Source of the DNA: Burkholderiales bacterium Ga0077543
GTDB taxonomy: Bacteria; Pseudomonadota; Gammaproteobacteria; Burkholderiales; Burkholderiaceae_C
Reading direction: 5' to 3'
Assembly: GCA_001464055.1 (NCBI GenBank)
Contig: LNET01000025.1
Coordinates: 103,960 to 167,959 of the forward strand
DNA length: 64,000 nucleotides
Positions 26,094 to 38,100 of this stretch are shown here, one piece after another. Positions within the stretch are counted from its first letter, which is position 1. Each line of letters begins with the position of its first letter. The notes below the pieces were generated by a model. That model was not told the DNA's origin. It saw only the letters and a list, made by a program, of their open reading frames with translations, and searched no databases. Both the position numbers and the translations under genes were made by a program.

Positions 26094-27887
26094 TCATACG
26101 GAATGGTTCTCGGCGATGCGCGTGACGAGTTCGTCCACGAACACCTGCATGTCGGCGATGAGCGACTGGATGCGGCCGGTCAGGTAGTTGTAGCCAAACA
26201 GTGCCGGGATCGCGACCGCCAGCCCGGCCACGGTCGCCACCAGCGCCGCCGCGATGCCGGGCGCGATCGCGTTGACGTTCACGTCGCCGGCCGCTGCAAT
26301 GGCCGCAAAAGTGATCATCACGCCGACCACGGTGCCCAGCAGCCCCAGGAAGGGGCCGCCGGCGATGGAGATGGTCAGCACCACCATCTGGCTGTTCAGC
26401 CGCTGCACTTCGCGCAGCACGGCGGCATCGATGGAAGCCCTGATCGCGCTCAGGGACTGCGTCGTCATGCTCATCGGCTTGCCGAGCTTTCGGTAAGCGT
26501 CGAAACGTGACTGAAGCTCGTTCGTTCCCGCCACGTAGATGCGATAGAGCTGCGATTGCGGGTACAGCGCATTGACCTCGTCGTCTTCGGCCTTGTCGGA
26601 AGCCGTTGAAGGGTCGCTGCCTGCCGGCCTGGCCGACGATTTCGGCGGGGCATTGGGGTCGATGCTGTCGATCAGCTGGTTGTACTGCAGCAGGAATTGC
26701 TGGTTGTCCTTGGCCACACGATGGACGAAGCTCGCCTTGGCGAACATCACGAAGATGCTCCAGACGAACATCACGCCGAGGATGGCGATGACGATCCAGC
26801 CGTCGACGGTCACTGCGCCCAGCAAGATGCCGATGTAGGAAGCGCCCGCCTCTTCTTCCGCGCCCTCGGCTGCAGCGGTGCCGATGAAGGTCTGATCGGG
26901 CCCCTGGCTGCCGGCGCCGAGCTTGATCCAGTCCGCAGAGCGGGCCGCGTTCGAGATCTGCAGTTCGTCGATCTCGCCCTTGAAGCCGCGGCCCACCAGG
27001 GTCTGCCCGGCCACCGTGGCGGCCGCACCGGCGGCCTTGGCCAGTTCCTGCCCGTTGACGTAGAGGGTGACACCGTCCTTGACGACCATCGCCACGTGCT
27101 GCCAGGCGCCAGCCTGTACATTGCCCGCCGGCGCCGTGGTGGCTGCGCCAGCGCGGGCCACGAACCTGCCGCCGCGCAGGGCCAGGCTGATCGCGGCCGA
27201 GCCTTGCTGCTGCAGGTACAACTGCGCGTCGGTGGTGTCGACGGGCTTGATCCACATCGACACCGTCAGGCCGTTCGGCCCGGCCTGCAGCGAAGGCGCG
27301 GCGTTGATCAGCACTTCACCAGAGCCGTCCAGCACCAGGGCGGTACCGATCAGGCCCGACGTGCTGCCTTGCCCACCCGAACGTACAGCATGATTGGCAT
27401 TGGCCGTGCTGTCCTGCGGCAGGGTTTCGTTGTCGCCGAAGTGGAAGACCAGGCCTTGCGCGGCGTCATAGCTGCCCTTGGCGTCGTTGGCCGCTGGCGC
27501 ATCGGGGTTGCCGTAGTACAGCCAGAAGAAGTCGGCCTTTGCGCCAGGCATCACCTTGGGCACCTGCACCCAGACGATGGCCAGTTCGTTGATCGAATCG
27601 AACTTCTCGATGTGGTGCTTCAGCGGCGTCTTGTCGTCGGCAGCGATGAAGCGCAGGTCGGAACCGTCGGGCTTGGCGTCCAGGAACTGGAAGTTGCCCG
27701 TGTGCAGCCGCACCGCGACCGCGACACCTTCCACCGGTGCGCTGAGCGAGACGCTGCTGTCGGCCGTGTTCAGCGTGATCTTCGCGCGCTGTGGCCAGTC
27801 GGCATTCCAGGCGGCCTGGGCTGGCTGCAGACCTGCGACGAACAAGCATGCCAGCAGGGTGAACAGTTGGAGGAACAACTTGGTCAT
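26094..27887 (-). CDS. DUF2341-LamG-ExbB/MotA fusion protein
   Basis: From ATG 27887 (597 residues) there is a signal peptide (MTKLFLQLFTLLACLFVAGL, ending near QAA). A DUF2341 domain follows (about 30-115, DGSDLRFIAADDKTPLKHHIE, then FFWLYYGNPDAP), and a LamG/concanavalin-like lectin fold (about 125-300, LTVSMWIKP, GAWQHVAMVVKDGVTLYVNG, GFKGEIDELQISNAARS). Then come a membrane helix (about 325-345) and a C-terminal MotA/TolQ/ExbB proton-channel domain (about 470-590, GGPFLGLLGTVVGVMITFAAIAAAG). A normal ExbB is about 240 residues with no periplasmic head. The head would sit in the periplasm and could sense or bind a carbohydrate or protein. Encoded with ExbD and TonB, it likely forms a dedicated energy system. 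Confidence 0.9.
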   Translation of the reverse strand: MTKLFLQLFTLLACLFVAGLQPAQAAWNADWPQRAKITLNTADSSVSLSAPVEGVAVAVRLHTGNFQFLDAKPDGSDLRFIAADDKTPLKHHIEKFDSINELAIVWVQVPKVMPGAKADFFWLYYGNPDAPAANDAKGSYDAAQGLVFHFGDNETLPQDSTANANHAVRSGGQGSTSGLIGTALVLDGSGEVLINAAPSLQAGPNGLTVSMWIKPVDTTDAQLYLQQQGSAAISLALRGGRFVARAGAATTAPAGNVQAGAWQHVAMVVKDGVTLYVNGQELAKAAGAAATVAGQTLVGRGFKGEIDELQISNAARSADWIKLGAGSQGPDQTFIGTAAAEGAEEEAGASYIGILLGAVTVDGWIVIAILGVMFVWSIFVMFAKASFVHRVAKDNQQFLLQYNQLIDSIDPNAPPKSSARPAGSDPSTASDKAEDDEVNALYPQSQLYRIYVAGTNELQSRFDAYRKLGKPMSMTTQSLSAIRASIDAAVLREVQRLNSQMVVLTISIAGGPFLGLLGTVVGVMITFAAIAAAGDVNVNAIAPGIAAALVATVAGLAVAIPALFGYNYLTGRIQSLIADMQVFVDELVTRIAENHSV

Positions 27888-27939
27888 GGGCACAGGCAGC
27901 TCGGCTCCAGGCAAACGCGCAGTTTGGTTGCGTCATATT

Positions 27940-29109
27940 TCACGAACGTGACTCCGCAAGGCCCTGCGCCTTCAGGGTTTCGATCAGGTTCTTCGCTGCT
28001 GCGTCCACGTGAAAGTGCTTTTCGTAGACCGACGTCGCGCGGGCACGCATCCTGGCGCGTTCCGCTTCGGACATGGCCAGCCAACGGTTCAGCAGGTCGG
28101 TGGTGCCCGGCACATCGTCGGGGCCGACCAGGCCAGCGCCGCCATCGGCCACGTCACGGCAGATGTTCACCTGGTTCGAGATCAGCACCGGCGTGCCGGC
28201 GGCCAGTGCTTCGGCCACGGCAATGCCGAAGTTCTCCTGGCGCGAAGGCAGCACAAAAGCTTCTGCTGCGCGCAAGGCGCCCCACTTGGCGCGGCCCTGC
28301 AGCATGCCGGTCCAGGTGATGCGGTCCTGCACTCCCAGCCGCCGGGCCTGCTGCTCCAGAGCCGGGCGCAGGCCGCTTTCGTCGGGGCCGGCCACGACCA
28401 GGTGCAGCCTGGGGTGTGAGGCGGCGACGCGGCCCAGCGCATCGACGAGCAGGTCCAGCCCCTTCTTCCAGTGCAGCCGCGCGAGAAACAGCAGCAGCCG
28501 GTGCCCCCGCAGTTGCGGGTGCAGTGCCAGAAAGTCTTCGGCCGTCGCCTGCTGTGCCACCGGGTCCAGCGCCAGCCCGCAGCCCACCGTCGTGCCCTGC
28601 ACCCGATAGGGGCTGAAGCTGTGCGCGGCCAGGCGCGCCTCTTCGGCCGTGGTGAACAGAACGCCCCTGGCATCGTGCAGCACCCGGCTTTCAACCGTGC
28701 GCCAGTACAGCAGCTTCTTCAGGTGCTTGATCGGATAGGTGCGCTTGAACCAGGGGTCGAGCATGCCGTGCGGGTAGACGTAGTACGGAACCGGGCCGCC
28801 GCGCAGCGCCTGCCAGGTGGCCAGGCCGTGGTGCTGCCACAGGCCGTGCACGATGACGGCGTCGAATTGGTGCGCCTGGGCCTGCAGCCAGGCAAAAAGC
28901 TCACGGGTGTAGCCGTAGCCCACCAGACTGGGCCCGACCGCGTGCACCGGCGACGGAAACCCGGCCAGCCAGGGCGCCTGTGGCGCGTCCAGGGTCAGCA
29001 CCTGCTGCGGGCTGCCCATGCGCTGCAGGGCCTGGCACATCTGGCGCAGGCTTTCTGCGGGCCCGCCGAAACGGGGGTCCAGCGACCTGATGATGTTCAG
29101 GACACGCAT
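27940..29109 (-). CDS. family 4 glycosyltransferase
   Basis: ATG 29109 (389 residues, MRVLNIIRSLDPRFGGPAES) is the plausible start; the frame open further upstream runs into the adhesin gene. GT-B fold: the N-terminal half includes VIVHGLWQHHGLATW and YVYPHGMLDPWFK, and the C-terminal half has LLFLARLHWKKGLDLLVDAL and the donor-site motif EAFVLPSRQENFGIAVAEALAAGTPVL. The E-x7-E element is intact. It is placed between the adhesin and the DUF2341-ExbB gene and may decorate the adhesin or the polysaccharide. Confidence 0.9.
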   Translation of the reverse strand: MRVLNIIRSLDPRFGGPAESLRQMCQALQRMGSPQQVLTLDAPQAPWLAGFPSPVHAVGPSLVGYGYTRELFAWLQAQAHQFDAVIVHGLWQHHGLATWQALRGGPVPYYVYPHGMLDPWFKRTYPIKHLKKLLYWRTVESRVLHDARGVLFTTAEEARLAAHSFSPYRVQGTTVGCGLALDPVAQQATAEDFLALHPQLRGHRLLLFLARLHWKKGLDLLVDALGRVAASHPRLHLVVAGPDESGLRPALEQQARRLGVQDRITWTGMLQGRAKWGALRAAEAFVLPSRQENFGIAVAEALAAGTPVLISNQVNICRDVADGGAGLVGPDDVPGTTDLLNRWLAMSEAERARMRARATSVYEKHFHVDAAAKNLIETLKAQGLAESRS

Positions 29110-29146
29110 GTCTGTGTTCGCCTGGTCTGGGTGCGGTTCAGTCCAC

Positions 29147-32100
29147 TCACCTGGCAAAGCAGTTCTTGTCGTCTTCCTTGCAGTTGTTCTCGCCGAAGCC
29201 CAGCACCTCGACCGACAGGATGGTGGGCTTGGGCGGGGGCGGTGCCGTGGCTGCCCGCTTGGCGGCTTCGCCTGCGGCCTTCGCGGCGTCTTCCGCGGCC
29301 TTGCTGCCCGTGGGCGCGCCAGGGCTGCTGGCCAAGGCTGAAGCCGCGGTACCCACCTGCACCTGCGGCACACCGGCCGAGGTACCGCCTGCGCTGATGT
29401 TGGTGGCGTTCAGCACCGTCTGCGCGTTCAGCACGATGTTGCCGCTGGACCGGATGCCGGCCTCGCCGGCGTCGATGGTGCCGGCGGGTGCGAACAGGAA
29501 GACGTTGCCGGGCCGGGGCGCGGTCAGCGGGCCCAGGCCGTCGGGGTCTGACGTGAGCGTCTGGATGCCGCTGCCCGTCTCACCGCTGGCGGTGACAGCC
29601 GTCCTGGCCCCGCGGCCAGCGTCGATGCTGCCTTGGCTGGAAAAGAGCAGGATGTCGCCGCCTTGCAGCGTGATGACCTTGCCCTGGTTGATGCTCAGGT
29701 TGCCCGACAGCACGCTGCGAACCGCGCCGCCGGCGTTGGTCAGAACACCCACGACCCGGCTGCTGTCGGGTGTGGTCAGGCCCACCACGGCATTGCCCCC
29801 GGGCGCCCAGAGGTCGATGTCGCTGCCGGCATAGGTCTGGATCGACGTCTGGAAGCTGGTGATGCTGCCGGCCCCCGCACCGTCGGGCAGCACCCGCGCG
29901 ACGACCTTGTTCAGGACGTTGGAGAAAACGATGGGTGTCACTCCGGTGGGGATGGCGCCTGCCGACCGGCGCTGCACGTAGTCGGTGTACAGCAGCGGGT
30001 AACGCTGACCCAGGGCTACGAACTCGCTGAATACCTGGCCGTCGGGCCCGGCGGCCAAGGCCGCAATGCTGCCAGCTGCTTCCAGCCTGGACACGTCGCG
30101 TTCCGCGTTCAGCAGGGCATAAAGTGCTGCTGCAGCCGCGCTGTCTGCCGTGGGGCCCAGCGGCAATGTGTTGTTGCGAAGCGCGTCCTGGTAGGCCTTC
30201 AGGGCCCCAGGGGCCTTCGCATCGAGTTCGCGGAAGCGTGCATACACCGGATCCCGGTCCGCCAATGCGGCAATGTCCGTGGCAGCCAGCACCAGGCTCG
30301 AGTCGCGCTCGGTGCCCAACTGACCATAGAGGTCGAGGATGTCCGCCGAGGCCGTGTTGATCGTGATGATGTCGGCATAGACCGATTCCATGGCGGCCAG
30401 ATCGACGCGACCGGTGACACCCGCCACCACGGTGACCCGGGCACTCCTGGCGTCGCCGATCTGACTGTTCTCGGTGTTGCCCGTTGCGCTGATGCCGGCA
30501 TTGCCACCGAACCCCGGCGGCGCCAGCACCGTGGAATCACCCAGATCGATGTTGCGTCCGGCTTGCAGCACGAGCCGGCCGGGTCCGCCAATGCTCAGTC
30601 GCTGCACATTGCGAATGTCGCCGCTGCTTGCGCGCACGACGGAGACGTCTTCGGGGTCCAGGTTCTGCAGGAACAGCGCAGCGCCGACGACGTCCACCCC
30701 AGCCTGCAGACGGCTGCTTGCGGCGGGCCGGAATGGCAGATCTCTCTGGTTTTCGAAGACGATGCTGCCTTGCGCGGCTTGGATGTCCACGACGAATGGC
30801 CCGGCCGCTTCGCGCTCGACGATACGGGGCTGTGCTTCCGTGGGCGCGAGGTTGCCACCGCTGAGTGAACCACGCCGGCTCAACTCGCTGATGGTGGTTG
30901 GCGCTGCGGCTGGCGACAGGTCCGACACCGCCAGGCTCAGATTGTTCACGTCGCGACCCGCCAGCACCGAGATGCTGGCGCCTGGCGATGGGAAGGTGGT
31001 GGGAGGCGCTGCGTTCGCCGCGCTCAGGTTGCTGATGTCGCCGTCGAACGCCACGATTCGCAGGTTGGCTGGCCAGGCCGCCAGGAGCGAGGCCGCGAAA
31101 GAGGCGTCCGCCACGGCCGGACCGAAGGTGCGCCAGTTGGCCACCGTGCCGAGTGAGGCAAAGAAGCTCGCGTCACCGCTCTTGCTTTGCAGGCTGGCTG
31201 CGCTGTTGGCGGAGTACGAGAAGAAGGTCGCAGGGGTCTGCGCGCCGAAGCCTGGCCCTGTGCCCGCGCTGTTGACCATCTGCAGGGCCGTTGGATTCTG
31301 GATGTTCTGAAGGGAAATGGACCCCCCCGCCACCAATTCGGCCTGGGCCCTTTCGGGTACGCCGCCGCTGCTCACCCCCATCAGGTAAAGCTGTATCGGC
31401 TTCTGCGCGCCCAGGTCGTCGGCGGCATCGACACGGGCCAGACCTCGGCCGACCAGGAAAGAACCGCCGATGATGTCGCCGCCCGCTTCGACGCGCAGGT
31501 CGCCACCCCCTTGCACGTCGACGCTGCGCACGCCTTCCGTGACCACGGTTCGACCCGTGGTGGGCAAGGCCACGGTCAGGCTGTTCACGTTGCCACCGGC
31601 GCGAACATCGATATCGCCACCAGCCAGGGTGCCCACGCCTTGCCTGAAGAACGGGCGGTGCACCCACCAGTCGGTGGGTTGGCCAGCGCTGTTGAAGCCG
31701 GCATCGCTCAGCCTGGGGCGGCGCATCCACTCGCTCACCCACAGGTCGCGCGATTCGCTGGCATCGACCCAGGCGATGTCGCCGCCGGCCACCATCGAGA
31801 CGCCACCGCCAGCCACGGCCCAGCGGTTGTTGCTGCCGTCGGCAACGCCCACTCTGCCTGCGGTGTAAATGGTGGCGGCCACGTTGTCGATGCGCAGGTC
31901 GCCGGCGGCGGCCAGGTCGATGCGGCCCGTACCGGTCCGCAGGCGGGCTTCCGCACCCGTCAGGCGCAGACTGCCTTGCGGCACGGTCTGGCGGGCCAGG
32001 GTTGCCAAGGGGTTGGCGGCCGACAGGTCGGCACCGGCCGTCAGGCGCAGGCCCCAGCTGTCGCCAGCCAGCAGGTTGTCGTTGGGCAGGCCGATGGATT

Positions 32101-35100
32101 GCGAGATGGTCAGGTCGCCCGCTGCCCGGATGGTCAGCAGACCGTGGCGGTTGTCGGCCAGCCAGCTGCTGCTGGCCAGGTCCCAGGCGGTGTCCAGGCG
32201 CAGGCTGCCGGCGCTGCTCAGTTCGACGGCGCCCAGCACACGTGCACCTTGCAGGCTGCCGGTCTCGTCCTGCAGCCGGCCCGTGATGGCGGCTGCAGCG
32301 GCCGTGTCCATCGCAGCCACGAAGGTGGCGTGGTCGGCCGCGTAGCCGCTGATGTCGGCTTCGCTGACGCTGTCGGTGACGTTGTAGCGCCGCGTGGCCA
32401 GCACGTCGACTGCAGCGCGTGTGTTGCCGTCTGCGCTGCCGCGCCTGACGGTACCGGCCAGGTGCAGACCGGTCGGGCCCAGCCCTGTTTCACGGTCGAC
32501 GCTGAAGCCCACCGCGCCTGCCGGCCCGCCGTTGCCGGCGCGCACGTCGATCGTGGCGCCGTCGCCGAAGACCAGGGCCCCGCCCGTGGTCGACAGGTTC
32601 ACCTCACCGCCGCGTGCGCCGGGCGCGCTGGCCCCAGCCCGTACTTCGCTGCCCGCCGCAAGGGCCAGGCCCGTTGCCGCTGACAGCGTCACCCGGGCAT
32701 TGCCCGAACTGTCGCCGGCCCCGTTGCCGACGCGGCCTGCCACGTCGATGCGCCCGGCGTCTGCGCTCAGTGCCACGCGCGCTGCGGACACCACGTCGGT
32801 GGCGGCCACCGCGATGTCGCCCGTTCTGGCGCGCACGCGGCGCTCCTGTTCGAAGCCGCCGCTGTTGATGGCGGTGTTCAGTGCCGAGAAGCCGGCCATC
32901 CGGCCCAGGTCGATGTCGACCGTGCCGGAACGCTGGCCGGCCCCGGCCTGGCCTTCGAGCCGGCCTTCCAGCAGCAGTTCATTGCCCTGCAATGCCAGCT
33001 GCCCCGCTGCACCGCCTGCCGCCGCAGCCGACACGGTGACGCGGGCGTCGTCCTGCACTCGCAGGGTTCCGGCACCGGCCTGCACCGACACCCGGCCGCC
33101 ATCGGCCAGGGCCACATTGCCGTTGAAGTCCTTGCTCTGGCCGGCGGCGTCGAGCAGGGCGCCGGCGCCGAGCGTCACGCCGCTGTCGTTGCCGTTGCCG
33201 TTGCCGTGCGCCGTCAGCCCGATCACACCCGAACGCGCCACGATCGCCGTCGACACCGTCAGCGACTGCCCTTCCAGGCCGATCTGCCCGCCCAGCGCGG
33301 TGTCGTTGCCTGCCGCTGCCGCCACGGTCTGTGCAGCACCGCTCAACACCAGGGGACGATGAACCCGGGTCGTGCCGGCGGTGTCGGCAGCGCTGATGGT
33401 CTGATTCGATCCGGCCAGTGCCAGCAACTGCGGCGTCTGCACCTGCAGCGCAGCAGCTACCTGCAACTTGCCGTCGCCTGCACCCGCCACGCGCTCGCTG
33501 GCCGCCAGCGTCACCGTCTCGAAGCCGGAGATCGCGCGCTGGCCTTCGCCCAGCGTCAAAGTCTTGGCCTGCAGTTCGAAGCGCCCGCTGCCCGTGCTGG
33601 CGGGTGCGCTGCCGGGGCCGCTGTTGACCAGTTGTACCGAGCTGGCGTTCACGTTCGCCACGGCCTGGGCACCGGCGCTCGAAGGCAGGCCACGCAGCAG
33701 CGGCGTGTCCAGGCTCAGGCTGGCCAGGTCGGCTGCGCCCAGCAAGGTGCTGCCGATGAAGTTGATCGAGCTGCTGCCACGCAGCAGCAGCTCGTCGACG
33801 GCCGAGAAGCGTGCCAGGTCGTCGTTGGACAGCACCAGCCCGCCCAAGGGCGTGGCGAAACCAGTGGTCTGGCCCAGATGCACCTGGCCGGAAGCCAGGG
33901 CCAGTGATCCGCCGACACCATTCACCCCGCCGACGGCGAAGCTGCCTGCCGATTCCAGGTTTCTCGTGGCGTCGATCAGCAGCGACTTCTGCGCACTCAG
34001 GCTGGCCCCCGCTGCCACCCGCACTTCACCGCGGGCGTCGGCGCCGTCGGCGGCGCTGCCACGTTCCACCCGTGCCTGCGCCCCGGTGCTCAGGCGAACC
34101 AGCGCACCGGCGTCAGGCGCCTGAATCACCGAAGGCGCCGTCGACGTCTGCGTGCCCGTGGCCGTCAACGCACTGTCGGCACGGATGTCGATGCGCTGCC
34201 GGGCGCTGATCAGCAATTCCGGCAGACGCACTTCGCTGCCCGTGCCCGTGCCATTGGCCACCAGCACCTCGTCGGCGGTGGTGGCGATCGTGATGCCGGT
34301 CTCGGTGTCGCGTCGCGTGCCGCCCAGCAGCACGCTGGCATTCAGTGCACTCAGCGACGCGGCGTTCACCTGCAGGAAGCGGGGGTCCAGGTCGGCAGCG
34401 CCAGCCTGTCCCACGACCGCGATGCGTGTGCCAGACACGTCGACCTGGGCGCCGCGGCCAGCGCGGCCTGCCGCCGACACCCCGGCCGAGGTGTTGATGC
34501 TGCCAGCCAGGCTCAGCGTCGTGCCTGCGCCGATCTGCATGCGCCCGGCATCCCAGGGCGAAAGGGGCGCGGCCTGGCGGTTGGCGGTGGCCGAAGCCGC
34601 GAAGAAGTCGGCACCGCTGAAGTCGTAGTCCGACGATTGCAGCGCGGTCGCGCGCCCCGGGCTGATCACGACACCGACACTCTGCGATTCCTGCACCGTG
34701 GTGCCGCGCGCAGAACGGAAGCCCGCCACGACCAGGTCGCCGTTGGCCAGCCGCACTGTCTGCCCAGCCTCCAGGTTGCGATAGGTCGCGGCGGTGTTGA
34801 TCTGCACCAGCGAAGCGTCGGGCAGCAGCGCATAGCGCGCAGGCAGCAGCACATACTGGCCGGGCGGGACCCCCGCGCCTTCGCCCAGGGTGATGCTGTC
34901 GTACAGCACGGCGTCGCGGCCGTTGCTGGGCGAAAAGCCGAAGCCCGGGTCCCGCAACTGCAGGGTGTAGGCGTCGAAAGGCATCGTGGCCAGGCGCGCC
35001 GCGGGAATGATGGCAAACGTGTTGTCCCGCAGGGTGATGTCGCGGTCACCCCCGTTGCCGGGGATGAACTCCACGGCCAAGATGTCACCACCGCCGGCCA

Positions 35101-38100
35101 TGTTCACGACGGAGCCGGGCTGGGCCGCCACCTGCGCCCCTTCCAGCGTGATGCGCTTGCCTCCGGGTGTGACGGCGTTCAACTCGAGGCCGCTGGTGCT
35201 TGCGCTCGTGTCGTAGACCCAGCGAACGCCGGAATCGGTGTTGCCGTAGAGCACCGTCAGACCTTCGCCAGCCACCGAGCTGACGCTGCCGGGCGCCAGT
35301 TCCAGCAGGCTGCCGGCCTGCAGCTGCAGGCTGCCCAACGGCGCCTTCACCGTGCCACCCTGCACGATGGTGTCGGCCTGGAGTGTCAGCGACGAGCCCG
35401 CGGAATAGGCCGCGCCGGCGGCCTTGCCGTTGTTCGACACCAGGATGTAGCCGCCTGGGGTGAGCGTGTCCGTCGGCTGGTCCTTCACCGTCAGGCTGAA
35501 CTCGGTGCGGGTGGCCGCAACCACCTGCGCGGCGGTGAGTTCCAGGTTGCCGGCGGTGCTGAGGCCGCCGATCTGGCGCGTCTGCGCACTGCCGCCGGTC
35601 GTGCTGGCGAAGTCGATGTTTCGTCCGACCAGACGGATGTCGCTGTCGCTTTCGATACGCGTCAGCGAAGTGCCATTGACCGTGACGCTGCCGAACAGGT
35701 CCACTGCACCGGCCCTGACGCTCAAGTTGCCGTTCCCGGATCGGGTGGGGGCAACAGGTCGGGCCGCATTGGGCAACAGGTTCCAGGAGATTCCGGTGGG
35801 GGTGGGCTCGGCCACCCGCGGCCCGAGCGATTGCCCCAGCGCCACGCTGGCGCCACGCAGCTCCACTTGAGCGCTGTCGGACAGTTCGATGCGCGGCGCG
35901 TCCAGGCGCAAGCCGCGCTCGAAATCCAGCGTCATGTTGTCGCGCAAGTTGATCTGGTCCTCTGACTGGATGCGCAGCTTGTCGAAACCCGCGTCCTGAA
36001 GGGCCGCGATGTTCACCGTGGCATCGACCAGGCCAGGCGTTGGTGCAAGCGCATTGCCGTTGGCCGTGACGACGACGCGCCTGGCAGCGGGTTGCACAGG
36101 CTGCCCGTCGGGACGCAGCAGTTCGAGCGCGAAGCTGCCGCCGGCCGCACGTGCCGATCCACCTTGCGCAAGCAGGGTCCCGTCGAGACTGACCGAGCCT
36201 TGCGCGCGAACGATCATCGTGCCCGCATGGCCTTCCAGGGTTCGGGTTGTCAGTTCGGGCGAGCTGCCGGAGCTGAGCCTGTCGACGGTCTGATTGACGG
36301 CGCTGATGTCGATGCGCGAGCCCGAAGCGAGCTGCACACCCGCGTTGCCCGCGGTGATGCTGACACTGCCGCCGTTCAGCAGGTTGCCCAGCACCAAGCC
36401 CTGATTGCTGGGTGTGGGCAGGAAAGTGCCCGCCACCAGGATGCTGGCCTTGTTGCCGATGACCAGGTCACTGGCCTGGCGCAGCGCCGGGCCATTCAGG
36501 GTCAGTGCCACTGAACCGCCAGGAGATTCGATGCGGCCTAGGACCGAGAGGCCGTCCACCGCCGTCAAGCTGACACGGCCCGCCGCATCGGCGACGATGG
36601 CGGCACCTTCCTGCAGCGTGAGTCGACCTTGGCCCTGCAAACCCCCACCCACGCTGGCCAGGCTGAGTGTTGCCGCGTTGCGCTGATGAGCCGGCAGCAG
36701 CGTGACCGTGGAGAAGCTCGAGAGCTCGGTTCCAGTGGCTGCCACCCGGGCAGCCTCGGGATCGACCAGCAGGTTCTTCTGCTGCATGAGCAGGCTGGTG
36801 CCGGCCAGCACGTCCAGCGTGTTGTTGCTGCGCAGCGTGACCTGGCTGAACCCCTGGTTCGAGAACAGTCCGGTGCCGAACCGGGTCGTGCTGGCCGGAA
36901 GAAGCCGATTGGCACCATCAGCCGCGATTTCCACGCGCGACATCGACAGGTCGAGCCGCGCGCCGTTGCCGATGGCAAAGCCGCGCAGGTCGGCCTGCAA
37001 CCAGTCGGAAGAGGTCTGACCGAAAGCCCCGTTCGCCAGCCGCAGCAGGCCGCCCCTGCCACCGACCAACAGACCCCTGCCATCGATGCTGGCTCCACCG
37101 CCCACATCGAGCAGGGCGCCGCGTTCATAGCGGGTCTGCAGTTGATCAGCCTCCAGACTGACCGAGATCGTTCCACCGTCGGTGCTGGGCTGGCTGCTCA
37201 GGCCGTCGGCCGAAAGCCTGGCGCTGGGCGTTGGTGTGCCGATGCTGGCGCCACCTATGCCGCCGTTGTTGATCCACAGGCCCGCGGTGCTGAGGCTTGC
37301 CCCCGAGCGCACGACCAGGTTCTCGGCCAAGGCCGACCCACCTGCGGGGATGTTTGCTGCTGGCAGGCTGGCCGATAGGGCCAGGCGCCCAGCAGGCAGG
37401 TGAATGTCGCCGGCAAGGTCGATGAGGGGCGCGTTGAACTGCAGGCTGGCGCCGGGATCGCTGATGAGCCTGACCTCGGCGGGTAGGGTGATGCTGCCAG
37501 CGGCGTTCAGCGTCACGCTGCCGAAGCCCCTTTCCACGCGATCCGTGCCGTTGATGGTGGGCGCCCCGAACAACTGCTCGGCCGCCAACACCGACGTCTG
37601 GCGCTGGGCATTGCTCAGGCTGCTGCCGGGCTGGAAGCTGCTGCCCAGGGTGTCGGTGGCCTGCTGGCGCCAGTTCACCGCAGCCAGGGGCACGCCATCA
37701 CCAAGCACGGTGGGGGTGGCGTTCAGGGGTCGCCCCAGGGTCAGCGAAGCGCCGGCCGGTGCCGCGCCGTACTGCAGCGCCCCGATCGTCACGCCACCCT
37801 TCAAGCTGCCATCCAGCACCAGGCCAGCAGTGGCCTGAATGACCACCGCACCGCCGGCCTTGCCTTCCGTGTAGCCGGGCTGGAACCGGCCCGCAGCGCC
37901 CAGCGGGTTGGCGGTGGTGATGGTCTGGCCCCAGCGTTCGTCGAAGCGCGTGATCGAGTCGAGCAGGGCCGTGTAGGGCTGCGCCTGGGGCGCAGTGGCG
38001 ATGTCGTAGACCCGGCCATCGGCGCCCAGCAGCCGCGAAGTGTTGACCTGACCGCCTTCGTAGCGGTAGCCGCCTCCAGAAGCGTCGATGACGGCGCCGC

